From contig NZ_JBBMEY010000004.1 of assembly GCF_040096285.1 (NCBI RefSeq), positions 1-64,000 on the forward strand: DNA of 64,000 bases, read 5' to 3'. Each line of letters starts with the position of its first letter. The stretch's first letter is position 1. A program made the translations under genes and the position numbers. The DNA comes from Ruminococcoides intestinihominis. Its GTDB lineage: Bacteria > Bacillota > Clostridia > Oscillospirales > Acutalibacteraceae. Under the pieces are notes generated by a model. It ran no database searches and was not told the origin of the DNA. It saw only the letters and a list, made by a program, of their open reading frames with translations. Positions 1 to 11,276 of the stretch are shown here, in pieces.

Positions 1-2511
<2,511 letters not shown>

Positions 2512-2618
2512 AAGAGTCTTTTTTGGTCAGCTAGTAAAAGCTAGAAATTCTTTATTCAGTTTTCAGGGTGTAACCCCTTTTAAATAGGTTGCCAAGCAAC
2601 CACTACTGAATAAATTAT
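2512..2618 (+). other. rRNA operon trailer without a 5S gene
   Basis: Between the 23S 3' end and the terminator there is about 110 bases with short hairpins (CTAG..CTAG near 2530, GGTTGC..GCAACC near 2590) enclosed by a TTTATTCAG/CTGAATAAA inverted repeat. No 5S rRNA and no tRNA can be recognised here. The enclosing repeat could be an RNase III-type processing stem; that is inference. Confidence 0.5.
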
Positions 2619-2645
2619 GGCACACTACTTAGTGTGCCTTTTTTG
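2619..2645 (+). terminator. rRNA operon terminator
   Basis: GGCACACT-ACTT-AGTGTGCC perfect hairpin followed by TTTTTTG. It ends the rRNA transcript. Confidence 0.9.
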
Positions 2646-2798
2646 TTATGTTTTGAAATTTTATTTTGTGATATATTTTGCATTGTAAGTTAAATTATGA
2701 TATTATAACATTATCTGGAATTGCTATTGTGCTAATGTATTGTGAAAGTGATATATATGATGATAAAATTACATTATTTGTATGAGGATTGTTGTGTT

Positions 2799-3122
2799 AT
2801 GGGTGCTAAATTGTATCAAGTATGGTTAAAGCGAATATATAAAAAACATAACATTTATGTTGGTACACCACTTGACATAAAGGACGATATTCTTGTTTAC
2901 TTAACTTCTTTCAAACCTAAGTGGATTACCTCTGCCCGAATAATTGATAAAGTTACCGGTAAGGCTGTTATGGATATTGTTAATAATTCTTTTAGTGATG
3001 GTGAATATATATGGAGTGCTTCTGATATTTACCACTTAAATAAATACAATATACCTCTTTTTGCTGAATTTATCGAGTATTTTATTAATCATTGTAAATT
3101 AGGTGGAGTGGGTGGTCATTAA
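2799..3122 (+). CDS. Hypothetical protein, 107 residues
   Basis: I do not recognise this protein. The chosen start is the internal ATG at 2799, which has GAGGA about 10 bases upstream; an ATG at 2742 in the same frame has no convincing ribosome binding site. The product is a soluble, mixed alpha/beta-looking protein rich in Tyr, Ile and Lys, without signal peptide or membrane segment. It runs to within one base of a lipoprotein remnant, so the two may have formed one transcript. Size and position next to gene debris would suit a small accessory protein, but there is no motif to name a function. Confidence 0.55.
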   Translation: MGAKLYQVWLKRIYKKHNIYVGTPLDIKDDILVYLTSFKPKWITSARIIDKVTGKAVMDIVNNSFSDGEYIWSASDIYHLNKYNIPLFAEFIEYFINHCKLGGVGGH

Positions 3123-3123
3123 T

Positions 3124-3468
3124 ATGAAGAGAAAAGTATTTATATTATGTTTATTGTTCGTAATGTCAGTTGTTTTTGGTGGTTGCAGTATTCCAAATTT
3201 AATTCTTAATAATAAGACAGAAAGTTACAAATATTCTTTAACAGCAAGACAAAAAAAGATTTTAAAGCAAGAAGGATTGCCTTTAGACTATGAAAAGTTG
3301 AATGATACGCAGAAGAGTGCAATCGAATGTATAGAAGATATTTTTAAATATCTGGATAAGACATATCCAAAGGAAAAATATGTTATTAGAACAGCTAACA
3401 TATATATACTTCTTTATTATTACTATAATTTTTTAACATTTATTTTTATATTTTATTTTATCATTTAA
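3124..3468 (+). pseudogene. Truncated lipoprotein
   Basis: The reading frame begins at ATG 3124 (GGTGGAGTGGGTGG upstream) with a clear lipoprotein signal: MKRK, a hydrophobic stretch, then VFGGC as lipobox. About 70 residues of normal-looking coding sequence follow, with the LTARQKKILKQEGLP segment seen in a family of small clostridial lipoproteins. From about 3390 the frame runs into AT-rich DNA and encodes an implausible Tyr/Phe/Ile tail to the stop. The real 3' half appears to be lost, so I call it a 3'-truncated gene. A genuine short protein with a hydrophobic tail is less likely. Confidence 0.6.
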
Positions 3469-3510
3469 GAATTTATGATATAATATAACAAAAACTAAAG
3501 GATGTTATTT

Positions 3511-4080
3511 ATGAAAAGACTGATTATAATTTCACTTGTTATTGTTACAATCTTTACTTTCGTTGGCTGTGGAACAGAAAGTAATTCAAGTTCAAAAACT
3601 TCAACAACAGTAACTACTACTGTTGACTCAATAAAAAGCAATAAGTATTATAACGATATTGACAGTGCAATTCAAACAATTGTAAAGGCATACAAGACAA
3701 AGTCATTTAATGAGAGAGCTGCTATGTATCCTGATTACTTTATTAAGGGTGAATATGGTGGCAATGCAGGCCTAAAGGAAGCTATCAAAGGCTTTTATAC
3801 TTGTGATACTGAGTATAAGATTAATTCAATTAAAGATATGACTGACAAATATGCTAAGAAGTGCATTAAAGAAATAAAGGACTATTACGATGTTGATGTT
3901 AATATTGAGAAAGTAGTTCTAGCTAATGTTTCTTACAAATACACTAATTATTCTGATAAGAGACTTGATGATTCTGAGTTAGTTCCAACTGATGAATACT
4001 ATATTTCTATTGACGGTAAATGGTACTATGGTTGGGGACTTGAAATTAATTCTGAGGTTTCTGAGCAGGTTGTTGAGTGA
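3511..4080 (+). CDS. Lipoprotein, 189 residues, unknown function
   Basis: Start at ATG 3511 with AAAGGAT 7 bases upstream. Residues 1-20 form a lipoprotein signal ending in TFVGC, so the mature protein should be membrane-anchored on the outside. A Ser/Thr-rich linker of about 20 residues follows, then a globular domain of about 145 residues that resembles small NTF2-like/DUF4878-type folds in length and pattern (a weak impression only). The lipoprotein at 8230 has the same signal-plus-Thr-rich-linker build and a similar upstream region (TATGATATAAT before an A-rich stretch), so the two are probably expressed alike. Confidence 0.8.
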   Translation: MKRLIIISLVIVTIFTFVGCGTESNSSSKTSTTVTTTVDSIKSNKYYNDIDSAIQTIVKAYKTKSFNERAAMYPDYFIKGEYGGNAGLKEAIKGFYTCDTEYKINSIKDMTDKYAKKCIKEIKDYYDVDVNIEKVVLANVSYKYTNYSDKRLDDSELVPTDEYYISIDGKWYYGWGLEINSEVSEQVVE

Positions 4081-4186
4081 TTTAATTGTAAAATATTATA
4101 ATTAAACTACATTTATTTATTTCCACTAATAAATTTTTCACATTGTTTTTCTATTATGTAAATGTCTCTAAAATACAATTTTTTAG

Positions 4187-4215
4187 TTGACATTTCCAAA
4201 ATACACGAATATAAT
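4187..4215 (+). promoter_or_regulatory. Consensus sigma-A promoter
   Basis: TTGACA at 4187-4192, 17-base spacer, TATAAT at 4210-4215: a perfect match. Transcription should start near 4222, only about 25 bases before a strong terminator, so it makes either a very short RNA or a controlled leader for the nitrilase gene. Confidence 0.85.
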
Positions 4216-4245
4216 AGGGACAAATCAAGAAACTGAAATGACAAA

Positions 4246-4277
4246 GGCGTCACACATTGAAGTGTGATGCCTTTTCT
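4246..4277 (+). terminator. Intrinsic terminator in nitrilase leader (first)
   Basis: GGCGTCACAC-ATTGAA-GTGTGATGCC with TTTTCTGTTTT after it. The flanks CAAGAAAC (about 4226) and GTTTTCTTG (about 4278) can extend the stem. Confidence 0.8.
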
Positions 4278-4306
4278 GTTTTCTTGAATATTGTTGCTGA
4301 CAATGG

Positions 4307-4335
4307 GGTTATGCTATATGCATAACCTCTTTTTT
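4307..4335 (+). terminator. Intrinsic terminator in nitrilase leader (second)
   Basis: GGTTATGC-TATAT-GCATAACC followed by TCTTTTTT, 52 bases before the nitrilase start codon. With the hairpin at 4246 this gives two terminator-like structures between the promoter and the gene. Confidence 0.7.
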
Positions 4336-4386
4336 ACTTATCTGAATGTGTCAGAAATCTTGTTCAGATAGAAAGAGGGAGTAAAA

Positions 4387-7110
4387 GTGGAAAGTAAATT
4401 TCTCAAGAAATGTGTTTCAGTACTGCTAACTGTTTTGATGGTTTGCAGTGTGGCTGTTATTAATGTTTCAGCTGAAGTAACTAATGGTGATGGAAAGTTA
4501 AAAATTTCTGTAGTTAACTTTGACTCAAAATGGGGCGATGTTAACGCCAATGTAGCAAAAATGGTTGACTACATTGAAAAGGCAAAGGAAGACAATGTTG
4601 AATTTTTAGTTTTCCCTGAAATGTGTGTCAGTGGTTATTGTTATTCATATGACCTTGATGATGCACAAAGTAAAATGGCAGTTAAAACTGCCGAAACTGT
4701 AGATGGCCCAACAGCTACAAAGATTGCAAAGTTAGCTGATGAATATGACATGTGGATTGCTTATGGTGCAACAGAGGTTGTTCCTAATGATAGCAAACAT
4801 GCTTACAACTCAGTATTTGCTTGTTCACCTGATGGTACAGTAACAACGTATCAGAAGATGCATCCTGTTGAGGGTATATGGTGCAAAGCCGGTTCTACTC
4901 CAACAATTTTAAATACTGCTGAGGGTAAGGTTGGTGTTAGTATTTGTTACGATACATATGCAGTTCCTGAGCTTGAAAGATATTACGATGCTCAGGGTTG
5001 TAGAGTCCTTCTAAATCCAACTGCTACATCAAGAGGCAGCTATGATGAAAAGGATGGCTCATTAAATACAACTAATTGGCAATGGTATTATGAAAACAGA
5101 CTTGAGTCCATTGTTGATAGAGATGGAATGTATATTGCAAGTGCTGATTTAGCAGGTAAAGAATATGATGAAAATGGTGAGTTGCTATATAACTTCCCAG
5201 GTGGTAGTGTTGTAATTGGTCCGGGTGGTACTAGTGACTCAGGTAAATATTCAAAGGATTATGCCGGTGGTGCATCAGTTCAAGAACCGGGAATGTATAC
5301 AGGAGAAATTACTTTATCATCAGCTCGTGGTGGTGATGTAAACAGTTCAATCTTCCAACCTAACCTATATGCAGAATGGTATAAAGATTTAGCTGATGAC
5401 ACTAAGGAAGATAAAGTTTCTTCCGGTACAGTAAGTGACCCTACAATTGCAACAGTTAATTTCCAAGCAGTATGGGGTGATTTAGATAAAAACCTAGAAC
5501 AGATGGAAAACTATATTGTAACTGCTAGTAAGAGTGATGCAGACATTATTGTATTCCCTGAAATGGCGCTACAAGGCTACTGTTCAGCATATGACCCTGA
5601 AAGTGCTACATATAGACTTGCAGTTGACAAGGCTATTACAAAGAAAGGCTACTATGCTAAGACACTTTCTGAATATGCAAAGAAATATGATATGTATGTA
5701 ATCTTCGGTGCATCAGAAAAAATTCCGGCATCTGAAAATCCTGATGAACTTGATCAAGCATATAACTCAGCATTCTGTTGTAGTCCTGACGGTACAGTAA
5801 CAACATATAGAAAGATTCAACCGGTAGAAGGTGCATGGTGTAAGAGTGGTACTAATCCGGTAATTATTGAAACTCCTTATGGTGGAATTGGTTTAAGTAT
5901 TTGTAAAGATACTTATTCCTATCCTGAACTTGAAAGATACTATGGTGCTAAGGGTTGTAAGTTTATTGTGAATCCAACTGCAACTTCTCGTGGTGGTGCA
6001 TCAAGATGGAGTTGGTACTATAGCAGAAGACTTGAAAGTATTGTTGATAGAGATAAACTTGTTGTTGTATCTGCTGACCTATGTGGTACTCAGTATGATA
6101 ATGATGGTAATGCACATTCTACATTCCCCGGTGGTAGTTGTGTAATTGCTCCTCTAAGAAGTGCAAAGAACAGTAGTTATGTTGACTATGTTGCCGGTTC
6201 ATCAAAATATGACCCTGAAAATGTTGGAATGAGCATTGGCAGAATCAATACTGCATCTAAAAAATATAGCATTGGCTTTAGTATTGCAGGATTTAACCCA
6301 AGCATTTATTCAACAATGTACGGTGTATTAGCCGGTACTAAGGATGTCAGCGAAATCACTGCAACTGACTCAGCAATTGTAAGTGTGTCAACTGAAATAG
6401 TAGATGCCTCTACACTTGAAAAGTCAGGTTATTCACTTGAGAGTAAAGTATATAATGTTGAAACAGGATTAACAACACCTTTCTATGGTGACTCAATTTA
6501 TAAGAAACTATCAAATGTTACTGCATCTGTAGTAGGTGATAGCACATCAGAAGTATATTCAGTAGTTGATGGTAAGTTAACTAAGGTTGATACAACATAT
6601 AGTGACGGTAAACTATCATTTACAACATCAGGTGGTACATATTGTGTAGCAAGCTATAAGGAACTTCCTACAACCGTTACTGTTAATAAATCTGCTAAAG
6701 TATATGTAAAGGGTAATTATCAGATTAAAGCTAATGTTAGTAACGGTAAAGGTACAACAACTTATAAGTCAAGTGACAGTAAGGTTGTAAAGGTATCTTC
6801 AACAGGTAAGGTAACTGCACTGAAGAAAGGTACTGCAACTGTTACAGTAACTAACAATGGTGTTTCAAGTGCTGTTAAATTCACTGTAAGAAAACCTACA
6901 CTTAATAAGAAGGTAATTACTCTAAAAGCTAAAAAGTCCTTTACACTTAAAATTACAGGCAAAATCGGTACTGCTAAATTTAAGTCAAGCAATACTAAGG
7001 TAGCTACTGTAAGTGCTAACGGTAAAGTAACTGCAAAGAAAAAGGGTATTGCTTTCATTACAGTAAACACTAATGGCATTGTACTAAAGTGCAAAGTTGT
7101 TGTTAAATAA
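4387..7110 (+). CDS. Secreted double carbon-nitrogen hydrolase with C-terminal Big2 domains
   Basis: 907 residues from GTG 4387 (AGAGGGAG 6 bases upstream). Residues 1-29 are a signal peptide (VSA cleavage site). Two complete nitrilase-superfamily domains follow: residues ~37-335 with catalytic Glu78 (FPEM), Lys157 (YQKMHPVEG) and Cys187 (SICYDTY), and ~352-650 with Glu392, Lys476 and Cys506 in equivalent motifs. Residues ~762-835 and ~838-907 are two Big2 bacterial immunoglobulin-like repeats (KVSSTGKVTALKKGTATVT). Family members hydrolyse nitriles or amides; the substrate here is unknown. Nitrilases are normally single-domain and cytoplasmic, so the tandem exported form is unusual. The Big2 tail suggests retention at the cell surface. 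No sortase motif is present at the C-terminus. Confidence 0.9.
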   Translation: MESKFLKKCVSVLLTVLMVCSVAVINVSAEVTNGDGKLKISVVNFDSKWGDVNANVAKMVDYIEKAKEDNVEFLVFPEMCVSGYCYSYDLDDAQSKMAVKTAETVDGPTATKIAKLADEYDMWIAYGATEVVPNDSKHAYNSVFACSPDGTVTTYQKMHPVEGIWCKAGSTPTILNTAEGKVGVSICYDTYAVPELERYYDAQGCRVLLNPTATSRGSYDEKDGSLNTTNWQWYYENRLESIVDRDGMYIASADLAGKEYDENGELLYNFPGGSVVIGPGGTSDSGKYSKDYAGGASVQEPGMYTGEITLSSARGGDVNSSIFQPNLYAEWYKDLADDTKEDKVSSGTVSDPTIATVNFQAVWGDLDKNLEQMENYIVTASKSDADIIVFPEMALQGYCSAYDPESATYRLAVDKAITKKGYYAKTLSEYAKKYDMYVIFGASEKIPASENPDELDQAYNSAFCCSPDGTVTTYRKIQPVEGAWCKSGTNPVIIETPYGGIGLSICKDTYSYPELERYYGAKGCKFIVNPTATSRGGASRWSWYYSRRLESIVDRDKLVVVSADLCGTQYDNDGNAHSTFPGGSCVIAPLRSAKNSSYVDYVAGSSKYDPENVGMSIGRINTASKKYSIGFSIAGFNPSIYSTMYGVLAGTKDVSEITATDSAIVSVSTEIVDASTLEKSGYSLESKVYNVETGLTTPFYGDSIYKKLSNVTASVVGDSTSEVYSVVDGKLTKVDTTYSDGKLSFTTSGGTYCVASYKELPTTVTVNKSAKVYVKGNYQIKANVSNGKGTTTYKSSDSKVVKVSSTGKVTALKKGTATVTVTNNGVSSAVKFTVRKPTLNKKVITLKAKKSFTLKITGKIGTAKFKSSNTKVATVSANGKVTAKKKGIAFITVNTNGIVLKCKVVVK

Positions 7111-7154
7111 TATTGATAATACTGCTTTCTCCTAATATTAAAATACTCATACAG

Positions 7155-7184
7155 ATTGACCTTGCTTATGCAGGGTCAATTTTG
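7155..7184 (+). terminator. Terminator after the nitrilase gene
   Basis: ATTGACCTTGC-TTAT-GCAGGGTCAAT with one G-T pair, then TTTTGTTG. Confidence 0.8.
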
Positions 7185-7257
7185 TTGCAATAAAGTAATA
7201 GTTATGTTAGAATGAAACAACAGGATGTATATTTTTGTTTTTTGAAAAGAGGTATAT

Positions 7258-8166
7258 ATGAAAAAAATATTGATTATGGGTGGAACAATCTTTGTAAGTA
7301 AATATCTTGCTACATATTTTATTGCAAAAGGCGATGATGTTTATGTGTACAATAGAAATACACACAAACAACCGGAAAAAGCAAAGTTAATTGTTGGAGA
7401 TAGGAACAATATCGGTGATTCTTTGAAACAATATGACTTTGATTTAGTGATAGCAGTTAATACTTATACAGGTGATGATATGAAGGAATTGTTGTCATCT
7501 TTGTCCACTATAAAAGATATAGTCTTCATTAGTTCCAGTGCAGTTTATCCTGAAACCTTACCACAGCCTTTTAAAGAGGAACAACTTGTAGGGGATAATT
7601 CAATATGGGGAGATTATGGAAGTAATAAAATAGAAGCTGAACAAGTATTGCTTAGTAAAGTTCCAAATGCTTATATAATAAGACCTCCTTATTTGTATGG
7701 AAAAATGCAAAATTTGTATAGAGAGGCTTTTGTATTTGATTGTGCTGAGATGAATAAACCTTTTTATATTCCTAATAATGGCGATATGAAATTGCAATTT
7801 TTTGATGTTGAAGATTTATGTAGGTTTATCGAAATCTTAATAGACAAAAAGCCTGACGATAGAATTTTTAATGTCGGTAACGAAAAAATTGACACAATTA
7901 ATACATTTGTAGAAACTTGTTATAAAGTTGTTGGTTCTGAATTGGAGAAAAAATATGTAGATAAAGGCTACAATCAAAGGGATTATTTTCCTTTTCATAA
8001 TTATAGTTATTGTTTAGATGTATCAAAGCAGAAAGAGCTAATGCCAACAACAAAGTCATTGTATCAAGGATTAAAAGAATCTTATGAATGGTACAAAAAT
8101 CATAGAAATGATGTAAATAGAAAAGATTACATATCTTTTATTGAAAATGAATTAAAAGATATTTAA
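7258..8166 (+). CDS. NAD-dependent epimerase/dehydratase (SDR family)
   Basis: 302 residues, start ATG 7258 with AAAGAGG upstream. The N-terminus MKKILIMGGTIFVSKYLA is the beta-alpha-beta NAD(P) binding start of atypical/extended SDR enzymes; SSSAVYP around residue 97 and YGSNKIEAE near residue 120 supply the Ser/Tyr/Lys catalytic pattern, although the YxxxK here reads YGSNK. RPPYLYG and FNVGNE are typical of nucleotide-sugar epimerases. It stands alone between terminators with no sugar-biosynthesis neighbour, so the substrate cannot be given. Confidence 0.8.
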   Translation: MKKILIMGGTIFVSKYLATYFIAKGDDVYVYNRNTHKQPEKAKLIVGDRNNIGDSLKQYDFDLVIAVNTYTGDDMKELLSSLSTIKDIVFISSSAVYPETLPQPFKEEQLVGDNSIWGDYGSNKIEAEQVLLSKVPNAYIIRPPYLYGKMQNLYREAFVFDCAEMNKPFYIPNNGDMKLQFFDVEDLCRFIEILIDKKPDDRIFNVGNEKIDTINTFVETCYKVVGSELEKKYVDKGYNQRDYFPFHNYSYCLDVSKQKELMPTTKSLYQGLKESYEWYKNHRNDVNRKDYISFIENELKDI

Positions 8167-8229
8167 ATATCACACAAAATTCATAAATCTATGATATAAT
8201 AAGAAAAAAATTAAAAAGGAATGTATAAT

Positions 8230-8742
8230 ATGAAGAGATTAATTGTTATTGCACTACTTGCAACAATGATGATTGGTGTGACAGGTTGTGGCAATAGTAC
8301 AGACACAGGTTCAAGTACAACAACTACTACAGCCCAAAGTACCACACAATCAACTACTGTGACAACAACTGCATCATCAGCTGATACAAATAGTGTTGCA
8401 GCTAATGTATATGACGGTACAGGTGAGAAACAAGGTAAAAAGCTGGTTTCTATTAAGTGGAAAGAAAAGTCTAAAATTAATGTAATCAACAGTATGTTAC
8501 ATACAAGCAATGTTATTACTAAGTCAGGTGGAGGAAAGGAAAAGACCTTTAAGGCATCTGATGCTGACAAGATTTATGAAGTTGAATTAGTTAATAAAAA
8601 CTTTGCTAACAACTACTTCTTTGTTTATATTATTGATAACAAGGTTTATATGCTTGGCAAAGAATTTGCAAAGAATGAGAATACAGAAGTCAGTGGTTAT
8701 GCTGATGTAACTGTTAAAGAATTTAATAGTCTTTTAAAATAA
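8230..8742 (+). CDS. Lipoprotein with Thr-rich linker, unknown function
   Basis: 170 residues from ATG 8230; AAAAAGGA lies 9 bases upstream, whereas the in-frame ATG at 8221 touches the ribosome binding site. The signal ends in GVTGC (lipobox), then a Ser/Thr-rich stretch of about 35 residues, then a ~110-residue domain ending in VKEFNSLLK. It is built like the lipoprotein at 3511. Presumably anchored outside the membrane; no catalytic motif seen. Confidence 0.8.
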   Translation: MKRLIVIALLATMMIGVTGCGNSTDTGSSTTTTTAQSTTQSTTVTTTASSADTNSVAANVYDGTGEKQGKKLVSIKWKEKSKINVINSMLHTSNVITKSGGGKEKTFKASDADKIYEVELVNKNFANNYFFVYIIDNKVYMLGKEFAKNENTEVSGYADVTVKEFNSLLK

Positions 8743-8747
8743 ACTTT

Positions 8748-8778
8748 AGGCACTTACAGTTTTGTAGGTGCCTTTTTA
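8748..8778 (+). terminator. Terminator of the lipoprotein gene
   Basis: AGGCACTTACA-GTTT-TGTAGGTGCCT followed by TTTTTATG. Confidence 0.85.
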
Positions 8779-8784
8779 TGTGAA

Positions 8785-8816
8785 AACAAAAGAAAAAGCT
8801 AACCATAAAGGTTAGC
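8785..8816 (-). terminator. Terminator, distal, for the glgP transcript
   Basis: On the minus strand GCTAACC-TTTAT-GGTTAGC is followed by TTTTTCTTTT. The same GCTAACC/GGTTAGC stem ends transcripts at 47053 and 49740, so it is a recurrent terminator sequence in this genome. Confidence 0.7.
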
Positions 8817-8853
8817 ATATAAGAAAGTTTTATAAAATTTGTATAATAACATA

Positions 8854-8884
8854 AAACAAAATCCCTACTCTTTCGAGTAGGGAT
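8854..8884 (-). terminator. Terminator of malQ-glgP
   Basis: On the minus strand ATCCCTACTC-GAAA-GAGTAGGGAT is followed by TTTGTTTT, 32 bases after the glgP stop codon. Confidence 0.85.
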
Positions 8885-8915
8885 AATTTATTTATAGTGG
8901 AAAAGTAATTTTAAA

Positions 8916-11273
8916 TTACTTTACGTGCCATAGATCCTTAGCATATTCTAGGATTGTTCTGTCAGATGAGAACATACCTGCATTAGCAATGTTGATTAAG
9001 CACTTCTTACCAAATGCTGTTCTATCCTGATAATCCTTGTTGCCCTTAATCTTAGTATCAACATAATCCTGAAGATCAAGTAGTAGGAAGTAATGGTCTG
9101 GGTCATGCCAAGCAGTACCATTTAGGATAGCTGTGTATAGTTCAGCAAATGAACCTTCGCCAACTGCACCACCGTCAGAGAATGTACCGTCAACCAAAGT
9201 ATCAAGAACTGCCTTGATTTCTGGGTTGTTATCATATACTTCTCTTGGGTTGTAAGTCTTGTTAGCCTTTAGTTCGTCAATTTCTTCAACTCTAGCACCG
9301 AAGATGTATTCATTTTCGATACCTGCCTGCTGAGCGATTTCAACATTAGCACCGTCATAAGTACCAAGTGTAACTGCACCGTTTAGCATAAACTTCATGT
9401 TACCTGTACCTGATGCTTCTGTACCTGCTGTAGAAATCTGTTCTGAGAAATCAGCAGCAACAACAATCTTTTCTGCATAAGAAACATTGTAGTTCTGTAC
9501 AAAGTGAACCTTTAGCTTATCCTTAGTATCAGGGTCGTTGTTAACTAGTTTAGCAACTTCGTTGATGTACTTAATGATAGCCTTAGCTCTGGCATAACCA
9601 GGAGCTGCCTTAGCACCAAAGATAAATGCTGTTGGCTGCCAATCCTTTAGTTCGCCCTTCTTTAGCTTGTTATAAATCATAACAATTGAGAATGCGTTTA
9701 GTAGCTGTCTTTTATATTCGTGAAGTCTCTTAACCTGAATGTCAAAGATGAATGATGGGTCGATTTCAACACCTTCAGTATCCTTGATGTAGTTAGCAAG
9801 CTGAGTCTTCTTTTTCTTCTTAATTGTGTTAAATGCACGAACAGTCTTAGCGTCAATGTTCTTTTCCAGACCCTTAAGAACTGATAGATCCTTTAACCAA
9901 CCATCGCCAACTCTTTCTGTGATGAAGTCAGATAGTTCTGGGTTACATAGACCTAACCATCTTCTCTGTGTGATACCGTTAGTCTTGTTCTGGAATCTTT
10001 CAGGATATAGTTCATACCATTCCTTTAGAACATCGTCCTTTAGGATTTCTGTATGAATCCAAGCAACACCATTTACATAAGAACCAACATAACAAGCTAG
10101 TCTAGCCATATGAACTAGGTCGCCGTCAATGATAGCCATTTTCTTAGCAAACTGTTCATCGCTAACACCCTTAGCGTGCATATCGTTGTATTCGTGAATA
10201 GCAATTCTTTCGATAATTGTAAGAATTTCAGGTAGAATTTCTCTAATTAGGTTCTTGTCCCACTTTTCAAGTGCTTCGCCAAGAACTGTGTGGTTTGTAT
10301 AAGCAAATGTCTTCTGTGCAATATCAATAGCTTCTTCAAAACCAATACCTTCTAGACCTAGAAGTCTGATTAGTTCAGGAATAGAAATAACAGGATGAGT
10401 ATCGTTTAGCTGAATAGCTGCATGACTTGAGAACTTGCTGAAGTCATTGCCGTACTTAGCCTTATATCTCTTAATAATATCCTGTAGGGAAGCTGAACAG
10501 AAGAAATACTGCTGTTTTAGACGAAGTAGCTTACCTTCGTGAGTACCATCGTTTGGATATAGAACAGAAGAAATGTTTTCTGCATCGTTCTTAGCCTTTA
10601 CAGCTTCATCATAGTGTGATGCGTTAAATGCTAGGAAGTCGAATTCGTCAACTGCTTCTGCCTGCCATAGACGAAGAGTGTTAATGCTCTTTGCACCATA
10701 GCCAATAACAGCCATATCATAAGGTACAGCCTTAACTGTCTGATCCTGGAACTTAACTTCAACTGCATCTTCTTCTCTACGGATGCACCATGGATCTTCA
10801 AATCTCTGCCAGTTATCAGCAATTTCTACCTGATAACCGTCTTCGATTAACTGCTTAAATAGACCGTACTTATAACGGATACCATAACCGTCTAGTGGAA
10901 CTTCCTGAGTAGCTGCTGAATCTAGGAAACAAGCTGCTAGTCTACCTAGACCACCGTTACCAAGAGCTGCATCATCAATATCTTCAAATACATTGATGTC
11001 AATACCTTTAGACTTTAGTAGCTTCTTAGTTGTGTCAAGAATACCCATGCAGTATAGATTGTTGTACATCATTCTACCCATTAGGAATTCAGCTGAGAAG
11101 TAGTATGCTCTTCTCTTAGAAGCTTCCTTCTTCTGACACTTTTCCCAAGTATCAGCAATTTCACCCATCATTGCTTTACCTAGGCAAAGGTGAAGTTCTG
11201 CCGGTGTAAGTTCCTTAAGAGTCTTACAGTAGTCGTTTTTTGCTGTTAATTCAAGATTTTCAATAATGCTCAT
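8916..11273 (-). CDS. glgP: Glycogen/starch/maltodextrin phosphorylase
   Basis: 785 residues, normal for the family. It phosphorolyses alpha-1,4-glucan chains to glucose 1-phosphate using pyridoxal phosphate. The signature GTGNMKFMLNG with the PLP-binding lysine is near residue 629, and DDAALGNGGLGRLAACFLDS near residue 100 is the family's N-terminal motif. It starts 3 bases after malQ, with its GGAGG inside the end of malQ, so the two are co-transcribed and probably translationally coupled. Paired with MalQ it would process maltodextrins brought in by the ABC transporter at 60.3-64 kb. The name malP is equally possible. Confidence 0.96.
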   Translation of the reverse strand: MSIIENLELTAKNDYCKTLKELTPAELHLCLGKAMMGEIADTWEKCQKKEASKRRAYYFSAEFLMGRMMYNNLYCMGILDTTKKLLKSKGIDINVFEDIDDAALGNGGLGRLAACFLDSAATQEVPLDGYGIRYKYGLFKQLIEDGYQVEIADNWQRFEDPWCIRREEDAVEVKFQDQTVKAVPYDMAVIGYGAKSINTLRLWQAEAVDEFDFLAFNASHYDEAVKAKNDAENISSVLYPNDGTHEGKLLRLKQQYFFCSASLQDIIKRYKAKYGNDFSKFSSHAAIQLNDTHPVISIPELIRLLGLEGIGFEEAIDIAQKTFAYTNHTVLGEALEKWDKNLIREILPEILTIIERIAIHEYNDMHAKGVSDEQFAKKMAIIDGDLVHMARLACYVGSYVNGVAWIHTEILKDDVLKEWYELYPERFQNKTNGITQRRWLGLCNPELSDFITERVGDGWLKDLSVLKGLEKNIDAKTVRAFNTIKKKKKTQLANYIKDTEGVEIDPSFIFDIQVKRLHEYKRQLLNAFSIVMIYNKLKKGELKDWQPTAFIFGAKAAPGYARAKAIIKYINEVAKLVNNDPDTKDKLKVHFVQNYNVSYAEKIVVAADFSEQISTAGTEASGTGNMKFMLNGAVTLGTYDGANVEIAQQAGIENEYIFGARVEEIDELKANKTYNPREVYDNNPEIKAVLDTLVDGTFSDGGAVGEGSFAELYTAILNGTAWHDPDHYFLLLDLQDYVDTKIKGNKDYQDRTAFGKKCLINIANAGMFSSDRTILEYAKDLWHVK

Positions 11274-11276
11274 TTT

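Noticed and set aside
6762..7094. 110-codon minus-strand frame opposite the Big2 domains
   Set aside because: Mirror of a repetitive Lys/Thr/Val-rich coding sequence; no ribosome binding site and no family.
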